Below are positions 1-8,081 of a stretch of 23,723 nucleotides of DNA, piece by piece. Under the pieces are notes generated by a model, which saw only the letters and a program-made list of their open reading frames with translations, searched no databases and was not told where the DNA came from. How positions within the stretch are numbered: position 1 is the first letter of the stretch; each line of letters starts with the position of its first letter. The translations under genes were made by a program, and so were the position numbers. Source of the DNA: an uncultured Ignavibacteria bacterium (GTDB taxonomy: Bacteria; Bacteroidota; Ignavibacteria; Tepidaquicellales; Tepidaquicellaceae); NCBI GenBank assembly GCA_937924675.1, contig CALEVL010000213.1, positions 1 through 23,723 of the forward strand. Direction: 5' to 3'.

Positions 1-36
1 AGGCAATTATACGGCAGCCTGCCCGAAGAATACTGA
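1..36 (+). CDS. Possible 3' end of an upstream gene (partial)
   Basis: Reading frame 1 from the first base encodes eleven residues ending L-P-E-E-Y and a TGA stop at 34-36. The composition is protein-like, but the stretch is too short to assign to a family, and other frames cannot be excluded. It would fit a plus-strand gene ending just before the repeat-rich gap that precedes the repair cassette. Confidence 0.25.
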   Translation, partial: RQLYGSLPEEY

Positions 37-74
37 ACTTCAGCACTTTTTGCAGGCGGGCGGGCAACTCGTCG

Positions 75-93
75 CCCTGAGCTTGTCGAAGGG
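75..93. repeat. Dispersed palindromic repeat, copy 1
   Basis: The stem CCCT (75-78) pairs with AGGG (90-93) around the 11-base core GAGCTTGTCGA. The identical core occurs in copy 2, 35 bp downstream, with a different but still complementary stem. Similar elements with this core are, from memory, dispersed in many bacterial genomes including Bacteroidota; that would need a genome search. It is probably a REP-like element. Confidence 0.7.
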
Positions 94-128
94 TTTCTTT
101 GCCAAGCTTTCTGTCGCATGCCTATAGT

Positions 129-151
129 CACGCTGAGCTTGTCGAAGCGTG
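129..151. repeat. Dispersed palindromic repeat, copy 2
   Basis: The stem CACGCT (129-134) pairs perfectly with AGCGTG (146-151) around the same 11-base core GAGCTTGTCGA seen in copy 1. Compared with copy 1 the stem sequence has changed on both sides so that pairing is kept. This suggests selection for, or a copying mechanism that depends on, the hairpin. Confidence 0.7.
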
Positions 152-237
152 CGAGAGGTTGTTTAAAAGAAAGCGGAATTGATTTTATTCTATGCAAATG
201 GTTCTAGCAAACTGATTGCTAAGTAAAACGTTTTGGA

Positions 238-262
238 CAGATGTGGGTTTACCACATATCTG
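238..262. repeat. Imperfect hairpin upstream of the repair cassette
   Basis: CAGATGTGG (238-246) and CCACATATCTG (252-262) pair around a 5-base loop with a 2-base bulge. No T-run follows, so it is not an intrinsic terminator. It lies about 90 bp before the exonuclease start and could be an operator or a leader structure; its function is unknown. Confidence 0.4.
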
Positions 263-353
263 AGTGCTATTTGAAAAAGTAAACATAACATGAAGAATTC
301 AGAATTTCATAACGACTGTCTATTTGTTAAATTGATAGAAATCACATTACACT

Positions 354-1352
354 TTGCTCATAGAGTTTACCTCATCCGGCATCTTCTGCAAAACTGCCGG
401 AGTATATATTGATCCTACAAAGTCCGTTGATAAAGCAATCATAACTCACTCGCATTCTGATCATGCCAGGCGAGGAAGCAAAAGCTATCTGACTTCTAAC
501 AAGAATATCCCGATACTGAAACACCGGTTGGGAAATTCAATTAGCGTGAATGGAATCAGTTATGGTGAGACACTCAACACAAACGGAGTAAAGATTTCAC
601 TTCATCCTGCAGGGCACATACCCGGATCATCGCAGGTCAGGCTTGAATATAAGGGAGAAGTTTGTGTTGTATCAGGCGATTACAAAATTGAGAATGATGG
701 ATTGACCGAAGAGTTTGAACCGGTGAAGTGCAATACGTTTGTGACGGAGTCTACATTTGCATTGCCGATTTTTAAATGGGACTCTCAAGATGTTGTCATT
801 GATTCGTTAAGGAAATGGTGGAGAAGGAATAAGTCAAAAGGAAACGCCTGTGTGATTGGTGCATATTCTCTTGGCAAAGCACAGAGATTGCTGAAGCAAC
901 TTCACTCTGATGGAGAAATAATTTTTGTGCATCCGGCCATAGCTCAGATCAATGATGTGCTTAGATCTGCAGGGTATCAAATTCCGCATGCAGAAGTTTA
1001 CCGGCAGTCAATGAAACGAAAAGAACTTGAAGGAGCCTTGATAATTGTACCGCCATCAAGTATTAACTCAGAGAGTTTTGCAAAACTTGAACCGTATGAA
1101 AATGCTTTTGCTTCAGGATGGATGGCTGTTAGAGGAAGCAGAAGATGGCAGTCATTTGATGCCGGATTCGGATTGTCTGATCATGCTGATTGGGAAGGAC
1201 TTAATGAAGCAGTAGAATTGAGTGGCGCTGAGAAAGTCTTTGTAACACATGGCTTTACAGATGTGTTTGCAAGATGGCTTGGAGAGAAAGGCATTGATGC
1301 AGAAGTAGTTGGTGAAAGAAGACTTCAACAAAGAACGGAAGGTGATTTATGA
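354..1352 (+). CDS. DNA-ligase-associated exonuclease (MBL/beta-CASP fold)
   Basis: This is a metallo-beta-lactamase-fold nuclease of the family that accompanies bacterial ATP-dependent DNA ligases in repair cassettes; relatives are metal-dependent DNA nucleases related to Artemis/SNM1. Visible metal-binding features are the H-S-H-S-D-H motif at residues 32-37, an aspartate in G-D-Y-K (D109), a D-H at 276-277 and a late T-H-G (H299). The length of 332 aa is typical. The start is taken as TTG at 354, because the family begins with L-L-x-F-T-x-x-G-I and an in-frame stop lies at 336-338; no Shine-Dalgarno sequence is visible. It is the first gene of a four-gene cassette and ends 13 bp before the ligase. 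It probably processes DNA ends before ligation (inference). Confidence 0.9.
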   Translation: MLIEFTSSGIFCKTAGVYIDPTKSVDKAIITHSHSDHARRGSKSYLTSNKNIPILKHRLGNSISVNGISYGETLNTNGVKISLHPAGHIPGSSQVRLEYKGEVCVVSGDYKIENDGLTEEFEPVKCNTFVTESTFALPIFKWDSQDVVIDSLRKWWRRNKSKGNACVIGAYSLGKAQRLLKQLHSDGEIIFVHPAIAQINDVLRSAGYQIPHAEVYRQSMKRKELEGALIIVPPSSINSESFAKLEPYENAFASGWMAVRGSRRWQSFDAGFGLSDHADWEGLNEAVELSGAEKVFVTHGFTDVFARWLGEKGIDAEVVGERRLQQRTEGDL

Positions 1353-1365
1353 CAGTAAGTAAGCA

Positions 1366-2946
1366 ATGAAGAAGTTTGCCAAACTCATAGAGGATCTTGA
1401 CAGCACCAATAAGACCGGCGATAAGACTTCTTTCATTAAAGAATATCTTTCTTCAGCAAGTGATTCAGATAGACTCTGGATGATCTATCTTTTGTCGGGA
1501 GGAAGAATTAAGAAAAGTTTCACAACTCCGGAATTGAGGCAATGGGTAGTTGAGGCGTCAGGTCTTCCGCAGTGGCTCTTTGATGAAAGCTATTCATTCG
1601 TCGGTGATCTTGCTGAAACAATATCGCTTGTAATGCCAAAGATGATTGACAGTGCTGAATATTCACTTTCAGGGCTTGTAAGAATAATCAATCAGAAGAA
1701 GAACGAAATCGATGACATCAAGCAATCCGTAATGGATGTGTGGAAATCTTTGGACAGGAGAGAACTCTTTGCGTTCAACAAACTTATCACAGGCGGCTTC
1801 AGACTTGGAGTGTCATCCAAGGTTCTTATCAAAGCAATTTCCGAACATGAGTCTGCTGAACCTGACCTTATCGCTTTTCGTCTGTCAGGAAAATGGGATC
1901 CGCACAACACAACATACTCTTCATTAATCAGCGGCGATGAAGATCTTGTAAATCTCTCTAAGCCGTATCCGTTCAACCTTGCTTATCCTTTGGAAAACAC
2001 GGTTGATGATCTTGGTAAGTGTGATGAATGGACAGCAGAATGGAAATGGGACGGGATAAGGGCTCAGCTTATCAGAAGAGGCGAAGAGTTGTTCATTTGG
2101 TCTCGAGGAGAAGAGATCATCACCGAGAAATTTCCGGAACTTGCTATTGCATTGCAGAATATTTCTGCTGGCACCGTACTTGATGGCGAGATACTCTGCT
2201 TCAGCGAGGGAAAACCTATGAATTTCAATGTTCTTCAGAAGAGGATCGGCCGAAAGAATCTGACATCGAAGATTTTGAAAGATGCACCGGTTGTCTTCAT
2301 TGCTTATGATATTATTGAATATGAAAGCAAAGACATAAGGCAGGATCCCCTTGAATCAAGACGAACCAAATTAGAAAAAGTCTTATCAGCTAATAATAAT
2401 AGTGCATTGAAGTTGTCGCCACTGATTACTTTTGGCGATTGGAATAAACTCCGTGAGATTCGGGAGCAATCATCGGAAAGGAGAACGGAAGGTTTGATGA
2501 TCAAGCGTAAAGTGTCCTCATATCAAACCGGAAGAAAAAAAGGGAATTGGTGGAAATGGAAGATTGATCCTATGACTGTTGATGCCGTGATGATATATGC
2601 TCAGGCAGGGCACGGCAGAAGATCCGGACTATATACAGATTATACTTTTGGAGTGTGGGATGAAGACAAGCTTGTAACAATTGCCAAAGCATATTCCGGA
2701 TTAACTAATAAAGAAATAGAAGAAGTTGACAGGTTTGTTAAGGAGAATACATTGGAAAGATTCGGACCTGTGCGGACAGTCAAGGCGGAGCTTGTATTTG
2801 AAATTGCATTTGAAGGAATTGCTGAATCGTCAAGACATAAGTCAGGTATTGCTTTGCGTTTTCCAAGGATCAGCAGATGGAGAAAAGACAAGAAGGCATC
2901 AGATGCCGACAATATTTTAACATTGAAGAAGCTAATATCGAAATGA
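1366..2946 (+). CDS. ATP-dependent DNA ligase (repair-cassette type)
   Basis: This enzyme seals 3'-OH/5'-phosphate nicks using ATP. The N-terminal third (about 1-200) is the helical DNA-binding domain. The nucleotidyltransferase core contains the adenylated lysine K227 in motif I (K-W-D-G-I-R), motif III around L-D-G-E-I, motif IV E-G-L-M-I-K-R and the motif V lysines in W-W-K-W-K. A C-terminal OB domain follows, ending near R-F-P-R-I-S-R-W-R. The length of 526 aa is normal for the family that travels with Lhr, exonuclease and PdeM. The ATG start at 1366 follows the exonuclease stop by 13 bp, and the TTG of the helicase lies 13 bp after the stop, so the genes are probably co-transcribed. It is distinct from the NAD-dependent replicative LigA, expected elsewhere in the genome. 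Confidence 0.93.
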   Translation: MKKFAKLIEDLDSTNKTGDKTSFIKEYLSSASDSDRLWMIYLLSGGRIKKSFTTPELRQWVVEASGLPQWLFDESYSFVGDLAETISLVMPKMIDSAEYSLSGLVRIINQKKNEIDDIKQSVMDVWKSLDRRELFAFNKLITGGFRLGVSSKVLIKAISEHESAEPDLIAFRLSGKWDPHNTTYSSLISGDEDLVNLSKPYPFNLAYPLENTVDDLGKCDEWTAEWKWDGIRAQLIRRGEELFIWSRGEEIITEKFPELAIALQNISAGTVLDGEILCFSEGKPMNFNVLQKRIGRKNLTSKILKDAPVVFIAYDIIEYESKDIRQDPLESRRTKLEKVLSANNNSALKLSPLITFGDWNKLREIREQSSERRTEGLMIKRKVSSYQTGRKKGNWWKWKIDPMTVDAVMIYAQAGHGRRSGLYTDYTFGVWDEDKLVTIAKAYSGLTNKEIEEVDRFVKENTLERFGPVRTVKAELVFEIAFEGIAESSRHKSGIALRFPRISRWRKDKKASDADNILTLKKLISK

Positions 2947-2959
2947 CGAAGGCAGGCGT

Positions 2960-5431
2960 TTGTTGAAGACAATCATTGAAGATACAGAAGCAAGCAGGAA
3001 AATATCTGAATGGTTTGCATATAAAGGCTGGAAACCGTTTGATTTTCAAAAACAAGTTTGGGAATCTTATGCAAATGGATACGACGGAATTCTAAATGCT
3101 CCAACCGGCAGTGGAAAGACCTTTGCAATGTGGTTTGCTGTTGTAGCGTCTCATCTCAATTCAAAGGAAACTATAAGGAGGAAGAAAAAGGAAGGACTGA
3201 AACTTTTGTGGATCACTCCGCTAAAAGCATTATCCAAAGACATTGAACGCGCACTCAAGGAATCTGCAGGCGATCTGAAAATTCCATGGAACATAAGTAC
3301 CAGAACAGGTGACACTTCTGCATCAGTCAAGGCGAAGCAAAAGAAGAATGAGTATCAGGTTCTTATCACAACTCCGGAAAGTCTCCATCTTATGATTGCA
3401 GGAAAAGATCACGAAAAATTCTTTGAAGAGCTGGAGTGTGTTGTGGTTGATGAGTGGCATGAATTGCTTGGAAGCAAGAGGGGAGTTCAAGTTGAACTTG
3501 CGCTTTCACGCATCAAGTCAGTCAGGAAAAAAGTTAGAGTGTGGGGTGTCTCGGCAACGATTGGAAATCTGAAAGAATCACTTACAGTTTTGCTTGGACC
3601 GGGAAAGGGAAAGAGAAAAATTGTAAGATCTGATATCAAGAAAAAGATTTCTATCACTTCATTGCTGCCGGATGAGGTTGAAAGATTTCCATGGGCCGGA
3701 CATCTCGGTATCAAGATGCTTCACAAAGTTGTGCCGATAATCAGAAAGTCGGAATCAACACTTATATTTACAAACACTCGCTCTCAGTCAGAGATATGGT
3801 ATCAGAAGATTCTTGAACACTATCCTGAGTTTGCAGGAGTCATCGCACTTCATCACGGTTCAATAGACAGGAAGATACGGGATTGGGTTGAATCAAATCT
3901 TCACAAAGGAAAACTGAAAGCAGTTGTGTGCACTTCGAGTCTTGATCTTGGAGTTGATTTTTATCCTGTTGATACTGTGATACAAATCGGAAGTCCGAAA
4001 GGAGTTGCAAGATTCCTGCAAAGAGCAGGAAGGAGCGGACACAGACCTGATGCGACAAGCAGAATTTATTTTGTTCCGACTCATTCGCTTGAACTTATAG
4101 AAGGAGCAGCGCTGAAGCAGGCTATTGAAACAAATTATCTGGAGGACAGGCTTCCGGTTCTGAAGCCGATCGATGTGCTTGTTCAGTATGCATTCACTCT
4201 TGCTGCCGGTGACGGGCTTGAACCTGCAAAAGCTTTCGGGGAAGTTAAGAAGACTTTTGCATATAACGATCTTCGTGAGGATGAATGGAACTGGGTCATG
4301 AATTTTGTAATAAGTGGCGGTGATAGTCTGAAGAATTATGATGAATATTCCAAAGTCGAATTAGTTGACGACAGATACAGAATTACTGACAGAAGGAAAT
4401 CACTCTTTCACAAACTCTCGATAGGAACGATAGTAAGTGAAATGAGTATGCTGGTGAAATATATAACCGGCGGAACTCTTGGAGCTGTCGAAGAGGATTT
4501 CATAGCAGCAATGAAGCCCGGAGATGTTTTCACTTTTGCGGGAAGAAATCTGGAGCTGACTGATATTCGTGAGATTACGGCTTATGTCAAAAGAACAAAA
4601 CGTAAGAGCAGCAGAGTGCCGAGCTGGCTTGGCGGGAGAATGCCGCTCTCTTCTCAGCTGTCTGAATTGCTGAGAATCAAGCTCGGTGAATCGATGAAGC
4701 ATAATGCCGAAGGAATAGAGCTCAAAGCAATCAGACCGATTGTGGAACTTCAGTCGTTAAGATCTCACGTTCCCGGAAGAAAGGAATTTCTGATCGAGAT
4801 GTTTGAATCTGAAGAAGGACATCATTTGTTCTTCTATCCGTTCGAAGGACGGCTTGCGCACGAAGGGCTTGCGGCACTGTTCGGTTACAGGATAGCAAAG
4901 TTGAAGCCAATGACATTTTCTTTTGCCATGAATGATTATGGCTTTGAGCTTTTGAGTGATTCGGATATACCAATCAGAGATGCGATCGGTGCCGGACTTT
5001 TCAGTACTGATTCACTCGAACAAGACATAATGCAAAGCATAAACAGCTCAGAACTTGCTAAGCGCAGGTTCAGGCAGATTGCAAGAATTTCAGGATTGCT
5101 GTTTCAGGGTTACCCCGGAAAATACAAGACCAACAAAAATCTTCAGGCATCATCTGAATTGTTGTTCGAAGTCTTCAGCAAGTATGAACCCGAGAGTCTC
5201 TTGTTGAAGCAGGCTTATGATGAGATGCTTCAGTATCAGCTGGAATATTTCCGGATCAGGACAGCGCTCGACAGGATTGGAACTCAGAAACTTATACTCA
5301 CAAATCCTGACAGGCCGACTCCGTTTTCATTCCCTATACTTGTTGACCGGATGCGTGAGAAGATTTCATCGGAAAAGCTTGAAGACAGAGTAAGAAAGAT
5401 GCAATTGAAATATGAAAATGATCAGACATGA
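2960..5431 (+). CDS. lhr: DNA-ligase-associated DEXH helicase (Lhr-core type)
   Basis: This is a superfamily 2 helicase of the Lhr-core group; characterised members translocate 3'-to-5' on single-stranded DNA and unwind duplexes. Visible motifs are Walker A A-P-T-G-S-G-K-T (47-54, K53), the DEXH box D-E-W-H (164-167), motif III S-A-T (198-200) and motif VI Q-R-A-G-R-S-G-H-R (354-362). The C-terminal half (about 400-823) matches the winged-helix and Lhr-specific module by position. At 823 aa it is core length, without the long extension of full-size Lhr. The start is TTG at 2960 (another TTG follows directly), preceded by a purine-rich stretch. The stop overlaps the pdeM ATG in an ATGA, which implies translational coupling. 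Confidence 0.93.
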   Translation: MLKTIIEDTEASRKISEWFAYKGWKPFDFQKQVWESYANGYDGILNAPTGSGKTFAMWFAVVASHLNSKETIRRKKKEGLKLLWITPLKALSKDIERALKESAGDLKIPWNISTRTGDTSASVKAKQKKNEYQVLITTPESLHLMIAGKDHEKFFEELECVVVDEWHELLGSKRGVQVELALSRIKSVRKKVRVWGVSATIGNLKESLTVLLGPGKGKRKIVRSDIKKKISITSLLPDEVERFPWAGHLGIKMLHKVVPIIRKSESTLIFTNTRSQSEIWYQKILEHYPEFAGVIALHHGSIDRKIRDWVESNLHKGKLKAVVCTSSLDLGVDFYPVDTVIQIGSPKGVARFLQRAGRSGHRPDATSRIYFVPTHSLELIEGAALKQAIETNYLEDRLPVLKPIDVLVQYAFTLAAGDGLEPAKAFGEVKKTFAYNDLREDEWNWVMNFVISGGDSLKNYDEYSKVELVDDRYRITDRRKSLFHKLSIGTIVSEMSMLVKYITGGTLGAVEEDFIAAMKPGDVFTFAGRNLELTDIREITAYVKRTKRKSSRVPSWLGGRMPLSSQLSELLRIKLGESMKHNAEGIELKAIRPIVELQSLRSHVPGRKEFLIEMFESEEGHHLFFYPFEGRLAHEGLAALFGYRIAKLKPMTFSFAMNDYGFELLSDSDIPIRDAIGAGLFSTDSLEQDIMQSINSSELAKRRFRQIARISGLLFQGYPGKYKTNKNLQASSELLFEVFSKYEPESLLLKQAYDEMLQYQLEYFRIRTALDRIGTQKLILTNPDRPTPFSFPILVDRMREKISSEKLEDRVRKMQLKYENDQT

Positions 5432-6102
5432 CAGTATCTGAAAATACACTGACAATAGACCTTCTCGGTGAAGAAGCAATTCTGTTGCCGCAGAAAGCAA
5501 TCTACTTTCCCGATCATCGCACATTGCTTTTGTCAGATGTGCATTTGGGAAAATCATCTCATTTCAGAAGAGAAGGATTGGCATTGCCTTCATCAATGTA
5601 TTCAAGCGATCTTCTGAAGCTAAGTAATCTATTGAATGAATATAGACCGCACAAAGTGTTTATCCTTGGTGATTTGTTTCACATCGGTCATAAATCTGAC
5701 ATCAGTGTTTTCATAAAATGGAGAGAGACTTACAATTCAACAGAGCTCATACTCGTAAAAGGAAATCACGACAGGTTTGAAGTCAAAAGAGCTGATGAGT
5801 TTGGGATTGACATTGTTGATGAATATTTGTTCTGCAAGAAATTTCTGCTAAGACATTTTCCGGATAATTCTGATAAGACACCTGTCATTACAATCCACGG
5901 ACACATTCATCCTGCTGTGAGAATATTTGGAAAGGGCAAGCAATCAGCTTTGCTTTCGTGTTTTCATCTTAGTTCAAATAATCTTGTTTTGCCGGCATTC
6001 GGGGAGTTTACGGGAAGGCATGTAATTTCACCTGAGAGGGGAGATAGAATTTTTGCAGTCATTGAAGACGGCTATCATAGCATTGTGGAAGAAGTGAAGT
6101 AA
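5428..6102 (+). CDS. pdeM: Ligase-associated metallophosphoesterase PdeM
   Basis: This is a calcineurin-like phosphoesterase. Family members found with this ligase are Mn-dependent DNA phosphodiesterases/nucleases. The dinuclear metal motifs are all present: D-V-H-L-G (D37, H39), G-D-L-F (D82), G-N-H-D (112-115) and H-G-H-I-H (157-161). The length of 224 aa fits. Its ATG overlaps the last four bases of the helicase gene, and it closes the cassette; 13 bp later the convergent glycosyltransferase gene ends. No intrinsic terminator is visible between the two. With the exonuclease, ligase and helicase it likely cleans and rejoins damaged DNA ends (inference from the conserved cassette). Confidence 0.92.
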   Translation: MTVSENTLTIDLLGEEAILLPQKAIYFPDHRTLLLSDVHLGKSSHFRREGLALPSSMYSSDLLKLSNLLNEYRPHKVFILGDLFHIGHKSDISVFIKWRETYNSTELILVKGNHDRFEVKRADEFGIDIVDEYLFCKKFLLRHFPDNSDKTPVITIHGHIHPAVRIFGKGKQSALLSCFHLSSNNLVLPAFGEFTGRHVISPERGDRIFAVIEDGYHSIVEEVK

Positions 6103-6115
6103 GAGTCACATGTGC

Positions 6116-7642
6116 TTATATGAATTCTTTTACCTGTGGCCAGAGCATTCGGAGATCTGCCTTCGGGCGACGTGCAATGTAAACCGGCATGTTGTTTTCG
6201 TATGGCATGCAATACTTGTTGTCGGTTCTCCCAAACTCTATAACTTCAGCGAATAACTTTTCGTGATCTTCTTTGTCACCGCCAATAATTATCAATGTCT
6301 GCAATTCTCTTTCTCCCAGACCCCAAAGCCAGAAATTATTATGTCCGCATATAACATCAGGCAATCCTTTATCTCTTCCGTAATACTTAACTGCTCCTGC
6401 TTCTCCGTAATTCTGCGCATAGATGCCTGTGGTCTTTCTCTCTTCTGCACTAAGTGATTTGAATGCATTCTCAACAATTCCTGCAAGCTCTATCCATCCA
6501 AACCTGTCCGCAAAGTGCTGAGGCAATACTCCTTTATCATGATGCTCTGATTCTTCGGGTTTGATTCCAATGAAGTCTGAATACTGCTGATATTTTTCCG
6601 GTGAAAGCACAGGTACTGCCATTGGAGAAAAAACAATAAAGGATGCTATCAGAGATATCAGAAAGAAAAATTTGAATGCGGAATTGATTCTTCCTTGTCC
6701 GATGCCTGCGGCAACAATGGCACCGGCAGCTATCAGCGGTGCGTAAGCGCCGGTTAAATAATATGGTTTACTGTTCTGTGTTACAAGTATTATGAAGGAA
6801 ATCACATAAATGAATCCGAGTACTCTGAATTCTTTTAGCTTTGCTGAAAAGAGAAGTGCCAATAATCCGAGCACCCAGAAAATGGAGGTTACCGGTCCCA
6901 TATTAAGCAATTGAGCTTTGAAGAAGTCAAGAACTGTAAAATCAACATTCTTGAATTGAGATGCATTGGACATGAACTCCAGAGTAGGATATCCGTTTAA
7001 ATAATTCCAGATCAGGAAAGGAATAAAGATCAGAAATGAAATCAAATTGCCCGCAAGAAAATATTTGTTGCCCAATTCTTTTCGAAGCGGAGTGAAGTAC
7101 ATACATAAATTCAAAGCAACTGCTAAAATTCCTAAGCTGAATTTGTTCATTAACCCGAATCCGAGAACTATGCCGTAAAGAATCCACAATTTTTTGTTGT
7201 CGCCCTTGATGATCATCAAGAGCAGTGAATAAAGTATTGCCCAGAATACGAGTTCGAATGAATTCATAGAGTAAAACCCGGTGACGCCAAGTATTTGCGG
7301 AGATGCAAGCACTGCTAGCGCAGAAAGAATTGCAGCAAGAGAACTTCCGTTCAATTGTTTAGTTATGAATGAAGTCAGTACAATCAGGATACTGAACAGA
7401 AGTGACGGAATTATCCTGATGCTGAATTGTGAATCACCGAATATTCCAACCCATGCCCAAAGCTTGAATATGGAGAACGGCGGATGATCAACATAACCAA
7501 ATGCAAGATGCCGGGCACATTCGAGATAATAGAACTCATCCCTGAAGATGCCGTAATTCTGTCCTGCCCACATCTGAAATGCAAACCCGAACAATGCAAT
7601 AAGATATACGGCTATCGGAACTGATCGTAGAAGTTTAGACAT
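6116..7642 (-). CDS. GT39/PMT-like membrane glycosyltransferase
   Basis: This is a polytopic membrane protein of the ArnT/PMT/Dpm-dependent glycosyltransferase superfamily, which transfers a sugar from a polyprenyl-phosphate carrier to an acceptor outside the cytoplasmic membrane. The N terminus has a signal-anchor helix (about 8-26), then the R-D-E motif (34-36) in the first external loop, with the family's catalytic acidic residue, and Y-V-D-H-P-P (50-55). About ten further hydrophobic segments run to residue 340, followed by a soluble C-terminal region (about 350-508). The length of 508 aa is typical. Donor and acceptor cannot be read from the sequence. It is the last of four minus-strand genes and starts 7 bp after the VOC gene, so it is probably in the same transcript. 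Confidence 0.85.
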   Translation of the reverse strand: MSKLLRSVPIAVYLIALFGFAFQMWAGQNYGIFRDEFYYLECARHLAFGYVDHPPFSIFKLWAWVGIFGDSQFSIRIIPSLLFSILIVLTSFITKQLNGSSLAAILSALAVLASPQILGVTGFYSMNSFELVFWAILYSLLLMIIKGDNKKLWILYGIVLGFGLMNKFSLGILAVALNLCMYFTPLRKELGNKYFLAGNLISFLIFIPFLIWNYLNGYPTLEFMSNASQFKNVDFTVLDFFKAQLLNMGPVTSIFWVLGLLALLFSAKLKEFRVLGFIYVISFIILVTQNSKPYYLTGAYAPLIAAGAIVAAGIGQGRINSAFKFFFLISLIASFIVFSPMAVPVLSPEKYQQYSDFIGIKPEESEHHDKGVLPQHFADRFGWIELAGIVENAFKSLSAEERKTTGIYAQNYGEAGAVKYYGRDKGLPDVICGHNNFWLWGLGERELQTLIIIGGDKEDHEKLFAEVIEFGRTDNKYCMPYENNMPVYIARRPKADLRMLWPQVKEFI

Positions 7643-7649
7643 ACAAAAT

Positions 7650-8051
7650 TTAGCTCATAAATTTTTCTGACGGCTCCCAAATTTCCAATGAGTTGTTCTC
7701 CGGATCTTTGATCAAAGTGAATTTACCTTCGGGATATTCCTGAACTTCCTTGTATTCTATTCCAAGTGAATCCAGATGCTTAATGAATTCATCCATACTC
7801 TTCACGCGATAGTTGATGATGAATGCAGGGTGAGTTCTCTCGAATTTTTCTTTCGCTTTAAGTATTGCCCAGGAGACACTGGCTTTAGTCTGCGGTGAGT
7901 CCCTCTCAAGAAATTTGTACTCTATGTAATATATTGGTTCCGACGGATTATCCGGAACAAGTCCGAGAACCTCAGCGTACCACTTACCTAGTCCTTCCGG
8001 ATCATTTGCATAGATAAATGCGCCACCAAGTCCGCTTACTTTGAATGACAT
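7650..8051 (-). CDS. VOC-fold (glyoxalase/dioxygenase-like) protein
   Basis: This 133-aa protein has the paired beta-alpha-beta-beta-beta layout of the vicinal oxygen chelate superfamily. Residues 5-30 read as the opening strand and helix (G-G-A-F-I-Y, then D-P-E-G-L-G-K-W-Y), and the end carries the typical D-P-E-N-N-S-L-E-I-W-E-P, whose glutamate is a usual metal ligand. The first-strand position often occupied by a metal-binding histidine is not obviously filled, so metal binding and catalysis are uncertain. Members range from glyoxalases to antibiotic-binding proteins, and no substrate can be assigned. It lies 30 bp after the M48 protease gene and 7 bp before the glycosyltransferase gene. 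Confidence 0.85.
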   Translation of the reverse strand: MSFKVSGLGGAFIYANDPEGLGKWYAEVLGLVPDNPSEPIYYIEYKFLERDSPQTKASVSWAILKAKEKFERTHPAFIINYRVKSMDEFIKHLDSLGIEYKEVQEYPEGKFTLIKDPENNSLEIWEPSEKFMS

Positions 8052-8081
8052 GAAATTGCAGTTTAGATTAATTGTTTGTGG

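Larger units (their letters stand above)
37..353. other. Non-coding gap with palindromic repeats
   Basis: No convincing gene is visible here. The left half (about 17-160) is GC-rich compared with its surroundings and holds palindromes: an inverted pair GCCTGC (17-22) / GCAGGC (52-57), and two hairpins annotated separately. The right half is AT-rich and carries one imperfect hairpin (238-262). It must contain the promoter of the repair cassette, but I could not find a clean TTG-N19-TAnnTTTG site, so no promoter is assigned. Confidence 0.6.

Noticed and set aside
345..360. TACACTTTG as a -7 box for the exonuclease gene
   Set aside because: It has one base too many in the box and would overlap the start codon itself.
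1692..1976. Minus-strand open frame of 94 codons inside the ligase gene
   Set aside because: It is a shadow of the ligase reading frame; the sense protein has full family motifs.
6103..6115. Terminator between the convergent pdeM and glycosyltransferase genes
   Set aside because: The gap is 13 bp with no stem-loop or T-run.
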